Part shown: piece after piece, positions 37,474 through 46,362 of the stretch
Layout of the letters: every line of letters begins with the position of its first letter
Numbering within the stretch: the first letter of the stretch is position 1
From: Paracoccus aeridis
Lineage (GTDB): Bacteria; Pseudomonadota; Alphaproteobacteria; Rhodobacterales; Rhodobacteraceae
Length of the DNA stretch: 64,000 nucleotides
Assembly (NCBI RefSeq): GCF_004923205.2
Contig: NZ_SELD02000066.1
Coordinates: forward strand, 144,501-208,500
Direction of reading: 5' to 3'
The notes under the pieces: generated by a model
The model's input: only the letters and a program-made list of their open reading frames with translations
What the model was told of the DNA's origin: nothing
Database searches by the model: none
Position numbers and translations under genes: made by a program

Positions 37474-38453
37474 CCGAGGTCGCGCGCGATCTCGTCCACA
37501 AGGCGGCGGAGATCGCCGAAATGCCCCTCGCCCCTTGCCGGACGGGTCGGGTCCGAGGTGATGGCGATGCTCGCCCCGAGCGCCGGGATCACCGCCAGCA
37601 TCTGCCCGCCATAGCCGCGCGCATAGGCCGCGTCGTGGCCGCCGAGGCGGGTCAGGAACCAGCCGTAGCCGTACCGGTCGCCGGAAAACGGCGAACGCGC
37701 CCGCGGCTGCCACGAGGTGCGGAGCCACGCCTCGCTGACCACCCGGCGGCCGTTCGCCTGCCCGCCCGCGAGCACCATGTCGCCGATCCGCGCGAGCGCC
37801 AGCGGGCTCAACGCCATGTCGTTGCCGCCGAGATAGCGCCCCTGCGGGTCGCGCACCCACGGCGGCACGGCGATGTCCAGCGGCTCGCCCAGCCAGTCGC
37901 GCGCGAGGGTCAGCAGGCTCTCGCCGCTCGCCCGCGCCAACGCCGCGCCGAGGACGTGCCAGCCGCCGGTGGAATAGATGAACGACCCGCCCGGCTGCCC
38001 CGAGGGGTGCTGCAGGACGTAGTCCACCCAGTCGCGGCTGTTCACCCAGGCGCCGTAGTTCGGCCCCGACGTGCTGGCGAGGCCGGTCTGCATCGACAGC
38101 AGGTTCCCGACCGTCAGCCGGTCGCGCGCGTCCCCGAAACCCGCCCGGCCCAGAAGCGGAAGCACCCGCTGGTCCGGTCCCTCGAGCACGCCCCGGTCGA
38201 TCGCGACGCCGGTCAGCAGCGCCAGAAGCGTCTTGCTGACGGACTTCACGTTCACCGGCCGGTCGAGCGCGGGGCCGCGGAACGCACGACCGAACGCACG
38301 GGCCCCGCCCCTGTTCACGACGAGCGCGTGCAACTGGTCCAGCCCCGCGGCCGTTGCGACCCACGCGGGCTGCGCCTGTGCCCGCGCGCCGGGCGGCACC
38401 AGGGCGGCGGCTGCGGCCAGCATCATCCGGCGGCGGGTGAGTCGTTCAGGCAT
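37470..38453 (-). CDS. Exported serine hydrolase, beta-lactamase/PBP-like (327 aa)
   Basis: Class C beta-lactamase-fold hydrolase. RRRMMLAAAAALV at the N-terminus looks like a Tat or Sec signal, with cleavage near ARAQA. The active-site SxxK is SVSK (Ser71, Lys74), the second motif is YST in SFIYSTGGWH, and GYGGQMLAV is in the third-motif region. Such proteins are more often esterases or D-amino-acid peptidases than resistance enzymes. There is no neighbouring ampR. Confidence 0.88.
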   Translation of the reverse strand: MPERLTRRRMMLAAAAALVPPGARAQAQPAWVATAAGLDQLHALVVNRGGARAFGRAFRGPALDRPVNVKSVSKTLLALLTGVAIDRGVLEGPDQRVLPLLGRAGFGDARDRLTVGNLLSMQTGLASTSGPNYGAWVNSRDWVDYVLQHPSGQPGGSFIYSTGGWHVLGAALARASGESLLTLARDWLGEPLDIAVPPWVRDPQGRYLGGNDMALSPLALARIGDMVLAGGQANGRRVVSEAWLRTSWQPRARSPFSGDRYGYGWFLTRLGGHDAAYARGYGGQMLAVIPALGASIAITSDPTRPARGEGHFGDLRRLVDEIARDLG

Positions 38454-38515
38454 GGCTGGTCCCCGTGTGAAAGGGGATGACTACAGCACCCGCGCGGGGC
38501 CTTGGGCAACGCCGG

Positions 38516-39181
38516 TCAGAAGGGAACCGGGGCCGACAACGTCATCGTGACATTGCTGTCGGGATGGCGCAGCCGCAGCGTCTCGGCGTGCAGCATCAGC
38601 CGGGGATGGTCGGCCGCCGCCCCTTCGGCGTACAGGCTGTCGCCCAGGATCGGGTGGCCGAGCGAGGCCATATGGACGCGCAGCTGGTGGCTGCGGCCCG
38701 TGACCGGGTTCAGGCGGACGCGGGTTTCCGCATCGTCGGCGCGGATCACCCGCCAGTCGGTCCGGGCGGGGCGGCCATGCTCGTGATCGACCTTCTGGCG
38801 CGGGCGGTTCGGCCAGTCCACGATCAGCGGCAGGTCCACGGTGCCCGACTTCGGCTCCAGCCGGCCCGACAGGCGCGCGACATAGGCCTTTTTCGTCTGC
38901 CGCCGCTCGAACTGCTGGCCGAGGTGGCGCTGCGCGTGGGGCGTGAGGGCGAAGACCATCACGCCCGAGGTGTCGAGGTCCAGCCGATGCACCAGCAGCA
39001 CGGTCGGAAACGTGACCGCAAGCCGCGCGATCAGGCAGTCGGCCCGGTCCTCTCCCCTGCCCGGCACGGACAGGAGCCCCGCGGGCTTGTCCACGACCAG
39101 GATCTGGTCGTCGGCGTGGATCAGGCGGGGCTGCTCGCTGGTCGGGACATAGACGAACGGGGCGGGTGCGGCTTGCGTCAC
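38516..39181 (-). CDS. RluA-family pseudouridine synthase (221 aa)
   Basis: RNA pseudouridine synthase. The catalytic motif is HRLDLDTSG with Asp68, and the later GRSHQLRVHMASLGHPILGD is typical of RluA-family members. The start is a GTG at 39181, which overlaps the lysE stop in the sequence GTGA. There is no S4 domain, and the size is close to RluA (which modifies 23S U746 and tRNA position 32). The exact RNA target is not certain. Last gene of the overlapping operon. Confidence 0.9.
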   Translation of the reverse strand: MTQAAPAPFVYVPTSEQPRLIHADDQILVVDKPAGLLSVPGRGEDRADCLIARLAVTFPTVLLVHRLDLDTSGVMVFALTPHAQRHLGQQFERRQTKKAYVARLSGRLEPKSGTVDLPLIVDWPNRPRQKVDHEHGRPARTDWRVIRADDAETRVRLNPVTGRSHQLRVHMASLGHPILGDSLYAEGAAADHPRLMLHAETLRLRHPDSNVTMTLSAPVPF

Positions 39182-39804
39182 TTCGCGACCAGCCGCACCG
39201 CGAGACCCGCGAACATCACGCCCGCGACCTTGTTGAGGATGCCGAGATGCCGCCCCAGCATGTGGCCGAGGCTGCCCGCGACCACCCCGTAGCCGATCGT
39301 CACCAGCGTTCCGGTGAAGGCGAAGATCAGGCCGAGGCCCAGGAACTGCTGCCAGACCGGCCCGTAGGCGGGGTTCGTGAACTGCGGCAGGAACGCCAGA
39401 AGGAACAGCACCGGCTTGGGGTTGAGGAGGTTCGACAATATCCCGCGCCGGACGATGTTCCACGTCCGCACGGACGCGCGGGCGGACGGCTCGGGCGGCG
39501 GCGCGGTCCAGCTTTTCCAGGCGAGAAACAGCAGGTACGCCGCGCCGATCCACTTGATGCCCATCAGCGCCTGCGGGTGCGCGGCGATCACTGCGCCAAG
39601 CCCCACGGTCGCGAGGATGACGTGGCAGACGACCCCCAGCCCCACCCCGAAGCCTGCGAGCGCGCCCGCGCGCGGGCCGCCCTGCACCCCGCAGGCGCTG
39701 GCGAAGAACACGTCCTGCCCGGGCGCGAAGTTCAGGACCAGCCCGCCGGTGACGAAGGCCAGCAGCTGCGCCGCCGGAATGTTGCCCAATGTATCCCAGA
39801 TCAC
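39178..39804 (-). CDS. LysE/RhtB-family exporter (208 aa)
   Basis: Inner-membrane amino acid or metabolite exporter with six hydrophobic segments. LNFAPGQDVFFASACGVQGG near the N-terminus corresponds to the family's NxxPGP motif. NLLNPKPVLFLLAFLPQF is the second diagnostic stretch. The start is a GTG (39804) overlapping the upstream GFA stop as GTGA. Substrate unknown. Confidence 0.9.
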   Translation of the reverse strand: MIWDTLGNIPAAQLLAFVTGGLVLNFAPGQDVFFASACGVQGGPRAGALAGFGVGLGVVCHVILATVGLGAVIAAHPQALMGIKWIGAAYLLFLAWKSWTAPPPEPSARASVRTWNIVRRGILSNLLNPKPVLFLLAFLPQFTNPAYGPVWQQFLGLGLIFAFTGTLVTIGYGVVAGSLGHMLGRHLGILNKVAGVMFAGLAVRLVAK

Positions 39805-40211
39805 GCCGCCGGTCCCTCGGTCCGCTGCGGCACGCCGTCCGCGATCGCGTAGTAGTCGCCCTTGAAGTCCACCCGCGCATGGCACGACAGCCTCAACCCG
39901 GTGGGCGCGTCGAGCGCGCCGCCGGAAACCTCGACGTCATCCTCGACCGCGTGGCCATCCCGGACCCCGCGCCAGAACAGGGACGACCCGCATTCCGCGC
40001 AGAACCCCCGCTCGCCGATGCCGGAGGAACGGTACCAGCGCAGCGCCCGTTCATCCTCGATCCTGAGCGCGGTTACGCCGGCCGCCGCCCAGACATGGCC
40101 CGACCAGCGCCGGCACATGGTGCAATGGCAGGCGACGATGCCGTCGTCGTCCGCTTCGGCGGTAAAGCGCACCGCGCCGCACAGGCAGCCGCCGGTCAGG
40201 GATACCGTCAT
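39801..40211 (-). CDS. GFA-family (CENP-V/GFA) zinc protein, copy 1 (136 aa)
   Basis: Small zinc-binding protein of the glutathione-dependent formaldehyde-activating family. Cys motifs: GGCLCGAV near residue 8, CHCTMCRRWSG near 30, FCAECGSSLFW near 72. The C-terminus VDFKGDYYAIADGVPQ is shared closely with copy 3. The family name comes from a Paracoccus protein said to speed S-hydroxymethylglutathione formation, a role that is disputed; many members have unknown function. ATGA coupling to copy 2. Confidence 0.9.
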   Translation of the reverse strand: MTVSLTGGCLCGAVRFTAEADDDGIVACHCTMCRRWSGHVWAAAGVTALRIEDERALRWYRSSGIGERGFCAECGSSLFWRGVRDGHAVEDDVEVSGGALDAPTGLRLSCHARVDFKGDYYAIADGVPQRTEGPAA

Positions 40212-40582
40212 TCCGCCGCGCTCCACGGGCTTACGTCGTAATAGTCGCCCTTGTTGCCGGTGAAGGACGGCGGTCCAAGATGCAGCCCGGTCGGCGCGTC
40301 GAACATTCCCGCCGACAGGTCCACCATGTCGGACGACCGCTCGCGCCAGTACAGGTAGGACCCGCACCCGGCGCAGAAGCCCCGGTCGGCCTTTTCCGTG
40401 TGCCGGTAGATCGCGGGCGCGCCCTGCCAGTCCACCGCGTCCCATGGCACCGTCAGGAACGCCAAGACATGCCCCGACTGCCGGCGGCACTGGGTGCAGT
40501 GACACTCCCGCGCCTCGGTCGCGCCGGTCCGGACCCGCAGCTTCACCGCCCCGCACATGCAGGCGCCGGAAAGCTCCCTCAC
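40208..40582 (-). CDS. GFA-family zinc protein, copy 2 (124 aa)
   Basis: Second of three tandem GFA-family genes. Motifs are GACMCGAVKL, CHCTQCRRQSGHV and FCAGCGSYLYW, with the C-terminus FTGNKGDYYDVSPW. The start is a GTG at 40582 overlapping the copy 3 stop (GTGA), and the stop overlaps the copy 1 start. This copy is the most divergent of the three. Confidence 0.9.
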   Translation of the reverse strand: MRELSGACMCGAVKLRVRTGATEARECHCTQCRRQSGHVLAFLTVPWDAVDWQGAPAIYRHTEKADRGFCAGCGSYLYWRERSSDMVDLSAGMFDAPTGLHLGPPSFTGNKGDYYDVSPWSAAE

Positions 40583-40974
40583 GCGCTGTCCTCCTGCGGC
40601 AGGCCGTCGGCGATGTCGTAGTAGTCGCCCTTGAAGTCGACGTAGATGTGCCGCTCCAGTTGCAGGCCGGTGGGCTCGTCGACCGTCCCCATCCCAATCG
40701 AGACGTGGCGCGCCCCGTCCTCGCGCCAGAACAGCGAGGTTCCGCAGCTCGGGCAGAAGCCGCGCTCCGCGTGGTCGGAGGAGCGGAACCACTTGGGCGC
40801 GCCGGTGAGGCTCAGCGCCTCCTTCGGGACCATGACAGACGCCCAGACATGCCCCGACCAGCTGCGGCACTGCCCGCAGTGGCAGGCAGAGTTGCCGAGC
40901 GTCTCGGCCCCGGCGGAATAGCGGATCGCGCCGCATAGGCAGCCGCCGGTCAGGTCAGAGCTTTCCGAAGACAT
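40579..40974 (-). CDS. GFA-family zinc protein, copy 3 (131 aa)
   Basis: Third GFA-family gene and the first of the three to be transcribed. Motifs are GGCLCGAIRYS, CHCGQCRSWSGHVWAS and FCPSCGTSLFW, ending VDFKGDYYDIADGLPQ. It overlaps the 3' end of the msrC gene by 20 nt, so all four are read from one transcript. Confidence 0.9.
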   Translation of the reverse strand: MSSESSDLTGGCLCGAIRYSAGAETLGNSACHCGQCRSWSGHVWASVMVPKEALSLTGAPKWFRSSDHAERGFCPSCGTSLFWREDGARHVSIGMGTVDEPTGLQLERHIYVDFKGDYYDIADGLPQEDSA

Positions 40975-41407
40975 CGTGCAGGATCCCTTCCAGCGCCGCC
41001 GAGTCGGCGGCCGTGAAAGCGTCGGGCAGGTCGCTGTCGATGTCCAGAACGCCGATCAGCCGCCCGCCCGCGCCGAGGACCGGGATCACCAGTTCGGACC
41101 GGGTGGAACTCGCGCAGGCGATGTGGCCGGGGAAGGCGTCCACGTCGGGGACGAGCTGCGTCTGCCGCGTGCGCGCCGCCGCCCCGCAGACCCCGCGCGA
41201 GAACGGGATCACGAGACAGCCGTGCCCGCCCTGGTAGGGGCCGATCTTCAGGAGCTCGGGCCCGGTCACGCGGTAGAAGCCGGTCCAGTCGAAGCGGTCG
41301 TCGGCATGGTGGATTTCGCAGGCAAGGGTCGCCATCAGCGCGACCTCGTCCGTTTCCCCGTGGGTGAGCGAGGCGATGCTGGCGGCAAGGGCGGGGTAGT
41401 CGATCAT
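40955..41407 (-). CDS. msrC: Free methionine-(R)-sulfoxide reductase, GAF domain (150 aa)
   Basis: Single GAF-domain enzyme reducing free Met-R-SO. Features: FDWTGFYRVTG, GPYQGGHGCLVIPFSRGVCG, and the catalytic-region IACASSTRSELVIPVL. The cysteines in GHGC, GVCG and IACAS match the three used by fRMsr enzymes. Start with GGAG upstream. It heads the overlapping msrC-GFA-GFA-GFA-lysE-rluA series, 25 nt behind epmA. Confidence 0.92.
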   Translation of the reverse strand: MIDYPALAASIASLTHGETDEVALMATLACEIHHADDRFDWTGFYRVTGPELLKIGPYQGGHGCLVIPFSRGVCGAAARTRQTQLVPDVDAFPGHIACASSTRSELVIPVLGAGGRLIGVLDIDSDLPDAFTAADSAALEGILHDVFGKL

Positions 41408-41432
41408 GTCGGGCTCCGGGCGTGTCAGGGGT

Positions 41433-42482
41433 TCAGGGAACGGGCGTCCACATCACGTCGTCGATCCGCGGGGCGCCGGTCGCGAGCATCACGAGTCGGT
41501 CGAAGCCCAGCGCGATGCCGGATGCGGGCGGCATGTGGGCGAGGGCCGCAAGGAAATCCTCGTCCACCGGGTAGCGCTCGCCGTAGACGCGGTGCTTTTC
41601 GTCCATCTCGGCGGCGAAGCGGGTGCGCTGCTCGTCCGGGTCGGTCAGCTCGCCGAAGCCGTTCGCGAGCTCGACCCCGCAGGCGTAAAGCTCGAACCGC
41701 TCGGCCACGCGGGGGTCGTCGGGGGCGCGGCGGGCGAGCGCCGCCTCGGGCGCGGGGTAGCGGTCCAGCACGGTCGGACGGCCGTGGCCGAGATGCGGCT
41801 CAACCCGTTCAACGAGGACGCGGCTGAGAAGGTCGGACCAGGTGTCGTCGGCGGAATGGCGGACGCCCGACGCGGTCATCTGCGCGGCGAGGCCGTCGCG
41901 ATCGGTGCCGCCGTCGGCCCTGACGGTCGCCAGCAGGTCGATCCCGGCGTGGCGGGCAAAGGCGTCGGCGACGGACAGGCGCTCGGGCGGCGCGAAGGGG
42001 TCGCAGGTGGCCGCGCGATGGCGCAGCAGGGTCGCGCCCGCCGCGTCGGCCGCAAGGCGCAGGAAGGCGGCGCAGTCGTCGACCAGGACGTCGTAGCCCT
42101 CGCCCGCCCGGTACCATTCAAGCATCGTGAACTCGGGGCTGTGGCGCGGCCCCCGCTCGCGGTTGCGCCAGACGTGGGAAAAGGCGGCGATCCGGGTTTC
42201 TCCTGCCGCGAGCAGCTTCTTCATCGCGAACTCGGGCGAGGTGTGCAGGTACATCCGCCGCGCCGCGCCGTCATTGCCGATCGCGTCGGTGGCGAAGCCG
42301 TGCAGATGCGCCTCGTTACCAGGGCTGACCGCCAGGGCTGCGGGGTCCACCTCGGTGAAGCCGTTGTCGTCCAGCCAGCGCCGGATCGCCGCCTGCGTGC
42401 GGTTGCGCGCCAGCAGCAGCGGACGGCGGTCGGCGTGGCGGCGGGGGTTCCACCAGGGCGTTTCCGTGGCCGGTCTGGTCAT
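41433..42482 (-). CDS. epmA: EF-P lysyl-lysine ligase EpmA/GenX (349 aa)
   Basis: Class II lysyl-tRNA synthetase paralogue lacking the anticodon domain; it attaches beta-lysine to a conserved Lys of EF-P. The class II motifs are visible: [33 protein letters not shown] (motif 2) and the C-terminal [14 protein letters not shown] (motif 3). Length fits EpmA (about 325-350). It is divergent from efp with 76 nt between, its expected partner. The companion aminomutase EpmB is not in the window. Confidence 0.93.
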   Translation of the reverse strand: MTRPATETPWWNPRRHADRRPLLLARNRTQAAIRRWLDDNGFTEVDPAALAVSPGNEAHLHGFATDAIGNDGAARRMYLHTSPEFAMKKLLAAGETRIAAFSHVWRNRERGPRHSPEFTMLEWYRAGEGYDVLVDDCAAFLRLAADAAGATLLRHRAATCDPFAPPERLSVADAFARHAGIDLLATVRADGGTDRDGLAAQMTASGVRHSADDTWSDLLSRVLVERVEPHLGHGRPTVLDRYPAPEAALARRAPDDPRVAERFELYACGVELANGFGELTDPDEQRTRFAAEMDEKHRVYGERYPVDEDFLAALAHMPPASGIALGFDRLVMLATGAPRIDDVMWTPVP

Positions 42483-42558
42483 GGCTGGCGAAATCCGATG
42501 CGTTGCGCTAAGGACCGCGCGATATTCCACACATCCCCAGATCGCAAGAAAGACGCCC

Positions 42559-43125
42559 GTGAAAGTCATCGCTTCCAGCCTTCGCAAAGGCAACGTCGTC
42601 GAGCTGGACGGCAAGCTGTATGTCGTCCTGACCGCCCAGAACTTCCACCCCGGCAAGGGCACGCCCGTGACGCAGGTGGACATGCGCCGGATCGCCGACG
42701 GCGTGAAGGTGTCGGAACGCTGGCGCACGACCGAGCAGGTGGAGCGCGCGCATGTCGACGAACGCGCCTACGACTTCCTCTACGAGGACGGCGAGGGCTT
42801 CCACTTCATGGAGCCGGAAAGCTACGAGCAGGTCGTCGCCCCCGCCGACATGGTGGGCGACCAGAAGGCCTATCTGCAGGAAGGCATGCGCCTGTTCCTG
42901 CAGGTCTTCAACGGCGTGCCGATCGCGATGACCCTGCCGCAGCGGATCACGGTCGAGATCACCGAGACCGAGCCGGTGGTGAAGGGCCAGACGGCGTCGT
43001 CGTCCTACAAGCCGGCGACGGTCGACAACGGCCTGCGCGTGATGGTGCCGCCGCATATCGGCGTGGGCACGCGGATCGTCATCAACACCGAGGACAACAG
43101 CTACGTCGAGCGCGCGAAGGACTGA
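42559..43125 (+). CDS. efp: Elongation factor P (188 aa)
   Basis: EF-P relieves ribosome stalling at polyproline. The three beta-barrel domains are all present at the usual length. The modification site is the loop HPGKG with Lys33. The start is a GTG (42559), the only start that gives the family N-terminus [12 protein letters not shown]. Neighbouring epmA argues that Lys33 is beta-lysylated. Pro-rich proteins in this window (M16 tail, AbrB N-terminus, the 55.5-kb secreted protein) would be natural clients, which is inference. Confidence 0.96.
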   Translation: MKVIASSLRKGNVVELDGKLYVVLTAQNFHPGKGTPVTQVDMRRIADGVKVSERWRTTEQVERAHVDERAYDFLYEDGEGFHFMEPESYEQVVAPADMVGDQKAYLQEGMRLFLQVFNGVPIAMTLPQRITVEITETEPVVKGQTASSSYKPATVDNGLRVMVPPHIGVGTRIVINTEDNSYVERAKD

Positions 43126-43399
43126 TCCTTCGCCCCTTGGCGGCCGCCTCGGCCTTGCGGGCGCGTCCGTGTTCCCTGCGCCGTTCTTCGGGCGGGGGAG
43201 CGGATGCAGTCGGAGAATCAGCCTCCGGCGGGAGCGCGGCCGTTGTGCCGAATGACACGGCACGAGGCCTTTCCGGGCGGTCCGATAATGCAAGCACCCC
43301 GATGGGACGGGCCTGCCCGGGCGGGCGCGTTCCGGTCCGCTTAGGCAGACCGGGGTGATCGCCGGCCGGGGTGTCGATCAGCGCCGCCGGGGGCGCCCG
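43126..43399. other. Non-coding stretch between efp and selD
   Basis: A 274-nt gap between the convergent efp and selD genes. It is GC-rich with several short inverted repeats, such as CCGGTC/GACCGG around a 10-nt loop near 43335-43356, that may serve as a bidirectional terminator. No convincing gene or RNA was seen; the short ORFs here have no coding character. Confidence 0.5.
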
Positions 43400-44443
43400 T
43401 CAGACCACGGTGACGCCGCTGCCGTCCTCTACCGTCCCGATGATCGCGGCCAGCGGGTAGCCCGCCTCGCGGATGCGGCTGACCCAGGCGTCCGCCGCCT
43501 CTGGCGCCACCGCCACCAGCAGCCCGCCCGAGGTCTGCGGATCGCAGAGCAGCGCGCGCAGCCAGTCCGGGCAGCCCTGGGGCAGCGTCACGTCGTGCCC
43601 GTAGGCGGCCCAGTTCCGATGCGAGGCGCCGGTGACGAAGCCCGCCTGCGCAAGCTCGTCCGCGCGGGACAGGCGCGGCAGCGCCGCCGCCTCGATCACC
43701 AGCCGCGCGCCCGAGCCCCGCGCGACCTCCAGCCCGTGGCCCAGGATTCCGAAGCCCGTCACGTCGGTGATCGCGTGGACGGCCGGGTCGTCGGCCAGGT
43801 CGGCCCCGATCCGGTTCAGGAGCGTCGTGGACGCGATCATCTCGTCGATCCCGGCCTGGTCCAGCGCCCCCTTCTTGATCGCCGATGAATAATGCCCGAC
43901 GCCCAGCCCCTTGGTCAGGATCAGCGCATCGCCCACCCGCGCGTCCGCATTGCGGCGCAGCTTCGACGGGTGGACCAGCCCGATCACGGCAAGGCCGTAG
44001 ATCGGTTCGACCGAGTCGATCGAATGGCCGCCCGCAACCGGGATCCCCGCCTCGGCGCAGATCGACTGCCCGCCCTGCAGGATCTGCCGGATCGTCTCGG
44101 CCGGAAGGCGGTCCACCGGCATGCCCAGGATCGCCAGCGCCAGGATCGGGCGCCCGCCCATCGCGTAGATGTCGGAAATCGCGTTCGCGCCTGCGATGCG
44201 GCCGAAGGCGTGGGGGTCGTCCACCATCGGCATGAAGAAGTCGGTCGTCGCGATCACGGCGGTCTGGTCGTCGACCTGCCACACGGCGGCGTCGTCGGCG
44301 GTCTCGTTGCCCACGAGAAGCTGCGGGAACATCTGCCCGGCGGGCTGCCCCGCCAGCAGGTCGCGCAGCACGGCGGGGGCGAGCTTGCAGCCGCAGCCGC
44401 CGCCGTGGGCAAGCTGGGACAGGCGGATCGTGAGGTCGGTCAT
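43400..44443 (-). CDS. selD: Selenide, water dikinase (347 aa)
   Basis: Makes selenophosphate from selenide and ATP, the Se donor for Sec-tRNA synthesis. The catalytic Cys/Lys motif HGGGCGCK places Cys17 and Lys20 exactly as in E. coli SelD. The first position is Cys, not Sec. Further motifs: [24 protein letters not shown] and [16 protein letters not shown]. The start at 44443 has AGGA at 9 nt; an ATG at 44452 is too close to it. It lies 1.9 kb from the selenocysteine fdnG but on the opposite strand. Confidence 0.96.
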   Translation of the reverse strand: MTDLTIRLSQLAHGGGCGCKLAPAVLRDLLAGQPAGQMFPQLLVGNETADDAAVWQVDDQTAVIATTDFFMPMVDDPHAFGRIAGANAISDIYAMGGRPILALAILGMPVDRLPAETIRQILQGGQSICAEAGIPVAGGHSIDSVEPIYGLAVIGLVHPSKLRRNADARVGDALILTKGLGVGHYSSAIKKGALDQAGIDEMIASTTLLNRIGADLADDPAVHAITDVTGFGILGHGLEVARGSGARLVIEAAALPRLSRADELAQAGFVTGASHRNWAAYGHDVTLPQGCPDWLRALLCDPQTSGGLLVAVAPEAADAWVSRIREAGYPLAAIIGTVEDGSGVTVV

Positions 44444-44558
44444 GGCGGTCATCCTGCAGTTCGTTGCCCCGAGTCTAGCATGCGGCGGCGGCCTTGCCAG
44501 CCGGGGCGGTCCGCGCTGTATGCTTGGGGCAGATCCCGGAACGAAGCGGAGCCTCGCC

Positions 44559-45395
44559 ATGACCGACCCCGCCCCTTCCAACCCGCCGGGCCACCACGAC
44601 GCGCAGATGTCGTTCGAGGGCCGGATGAGCTACGGCGACTACCTGTCGCTCGATCCCGTCCTGTCGGCGCAGCACCCGCGGTCGGCGGCGCATGACGAGA
44701 TGCTGTTCATCATCCAGCACCAGACCAGCGAGCTGTGGATGAAGCTCGCGCTGCACGAGCTTTCCGCCGCGCGCGAGGCCATCGCCGCCGGGGCCCTTCG
44801 TCCGGCCTTCAAGATGCTGACCCGCGTCGCGCGGATCATGGAGCAGCTGAACGGCTCGTGGGACGTGCTGCGGACGATGACGCCGAGCGAGTACCAGCAG
44901 TTCCGCCCGTTCCTCGGCGAAAGCTCGGGCTTCCAGAGCCACCAGTACCGGATGATCGAGTTCGTCGCCGGCAACCGCAACCCGGAGCTGATCCGCCCGC
45001 ACGAACACCGCCCCGAACTCGCCGCCTCGCTGCGGGCCGAGATGGGGCGGCCGTCGCTCTACGCGGTCGTGCTGGGGCGGCTCGCGGCCGAAGGCTTCGA
45101 CGTGGCGGCGCCGCAGGACGTTTCGGCGCCGACCGCGCCCGATCCGGCGGCGCGGGCGGCGTGGGGCGCGATCTACGCCGATCCGGAGCGGTGGTGGGGG
45201 CTTTACGAGCTGGGCGAGAAGCTGGTCGATTTCGAGGACTACTTCCGCCGCTGGCGCTTCAACCATGTCACGACCGTGGAACGCATCATCGGCTTCAAGC
45301 GCGGCACCGGCGGCACGGCGGGGGTGTCGTATCTCAGGCGGATGCTGGACACGGTGCTGTTCCCGGACCTCTGGGACCTGCGCAGCGGGTTGTAG
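44559..45395 (+). CDS. kynA: Tryptophan 2,3-dioxygenase (278 aa)
   Basis: Haem enzyme that opens the indole ring of L-tryptophan to N-formylkynurenine, the first step of the kynurenine pathway. Family motifs: [48 protein letters not shown], and the C-terminal haem-ligand region [20 protein letters not shown]. Its product releases formate on hydrolysis, which may be relevant to the formate dehydrogenase 1 kb downstream. No kynB or kynU is present here. Confidence 0.95.
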   Translation: MTDPAPSNPPGHHDAQMSFEGRMSYGDYLSLDPVLSAQHPRSAAHDEMLFIIQHQTSELWMKLALHELSAAREAIAAGALRPAFKMLTRVARIMEQLNGSWDVLRTMTPSEYQQFRPFLGESSGFQSHQYRMIEFVAGNRNPELIRPHEHRPELAASLRAEMGRPSLYAVVLGRLAAEGFDVAAPQDVSAPTAPDPAARAAWGAIYADPERWWGLYELGEKLVDFEDYFRRWRFNHVTTVERIIGFKRGTGGTAGVSYLRRMLDTVLFPDLWDLRSGL

Positions 45396-45420
45396 CCGCG
45401 CCGGGGCCGCCGGGGGGGAT

Positions 45421-45453
45421 CAGGCGCAGGTCAGGCGCAGGTCAGGCGCGGGT
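45421..45453 (+). repeat. 11-bp tandem repeat at the 3' end of the DUF2243 gene
   Basis: CAGGCGCAGGT occurs twice (45421-45431, 45432-45442) and once more with one change (45443-45453). The last copy codes the final residues of the DUF2243 protein and contributes to its stop codon. Confidence 0.8.
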
Positions 45454-46197
45454 CCACGCGATGCACCCGGCGGGCGTTCCCGCGCCGCCCACCAGCAATG
45501 CGCCGTGGCGGTAGAAGCCCCACCGGTCGGCCGGATCGACGGCGACCACGATCACGGCTCCGGCCGGGTCCGACCAGACGAGGCGCGCGTCCTGCGCGCC
45601 CAGCGCCGCAAACACCTGCGCCGGGGCGATGCCCGGGCGGAACACGACGGTGGTGAACGGCTGGCCCGGCGCGGGGCGCAGCGACCAGGCGGCGGCGGCA
45701 AGGGTCAGGGCCGTCAGCGCCAGCATCGCAGCCGTCCGCGCGGGCAGCCGCGGGGTGCCTCCGCCCCGGCCCGCCTGCCAGCCGAGCACGATGGGCACCA
45801 CGCCGAACACGACGAACCAGACCAGGTCCCAGGCCAGCGGGTTCGGGCTGTCCACCTTGATCCGGTGGATGCCCAGGAGCCAGTGCGACAGGATGCTGTC
45901 GAGGACGTGCCACAGCCCGAACCCGACCAGCAGCGCCCCCGCCAGCGCCCAGCCCTCGGGCAGGGCGCCGCGCCGGTGCGCGGACCACAGGCCCCACAGC
46001 GCGGCCGCGGCGATCAGGTACATCAGCGCGTGGAAATAGCCGTCCCACAGAACCTGAGTCCGCAGGTCGCCCATCCCGGCCACGAGGCTCAGCAGGTGGT
46101 GCCATTGCAGAATCTGGTGCAGCAGGATGCCGTCGAAGAACCCGCCGAGCGCCACGCCCAGCAGGATCCCCCACCATGTCGATGCCGCGGTCCGCAT
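45442..46197 (-). CDS. DUF2243 membrane protein (251 aa)
   Basis: Integral membrane protein of the DUF2243 family: GFFDGILLHQILQWHHLLS near the N-terminus is the family signature, followed by further membrane segments with conserved His (FHALMYLIAAAAL, GLWHVLDSILSHWLLGIHRI). The C-terminal ~70 residues form a soluble tail. The start at 46197 has GGGGG upstream. The several membrane-embedded His could bind haem or metal, but function is unknown. It is divergent from the fdn operon. Confidence 0.85.
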   Translation of the reverse strand: MRTAASTWWGILLGVALGGFFDGILLHQILQWHHLLSLVAGMGDLRTQVLWDGYFHALMYLIAAAALWGLWSAHRRGALPEGWALAGALLVGFGLWHVLDSILSHWLLGIHRIKVDSPNPLAWDLVWFVVFGVVPIVLGWQAGRGGGTPRLPARTAAMLALTALTLAAAAWSLRPAPGQPFTTVVFRPGIAPAQVFAALGAQDARLVWSDPAGAVIVVAVDPADRWGFYRHGALLVGGAGTPAGCIAWTRA

Positions 46198-46362
46198 GGC
46201 AGGCCCCCTTCCGCATGAGGTGCCACTCGCCACGGCACCACGTGACGCAACGCCACCGCCGGCCCCTTGTTCCTCACCGGACCTGATGCGTTGACACTCG
46301 GCCGTTTCGGGCCGAAGGATGAAGTTACCTATCTAGACGACAGGCAAAGGACGGAGGATCGG

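Noticed and set aside
39801..40974. Calling the GFA-family genes S-(hydroxymethyl)glutathione synthases
   Set aside because: Only the zinc-binding Cys pattern can be seen; the enzymatic role of the family is disputed and substrate residues cannot be verified here.
43126..43399. Small ORFs between efp and selD (for example 43082-43297 on the minus strand)
   Set aside because: Overlap with efp, Arg/Pro-rich composition and no ribosome-binding site; no sign of a real gene.
46291..46319. Sigma-70 promoter for the fdn operon starting with TTGACA at 46291
   Set aside because: No acceptable -10 hexamer at 16-18 nt; the hexamer is followed by a GC hairpin instead.
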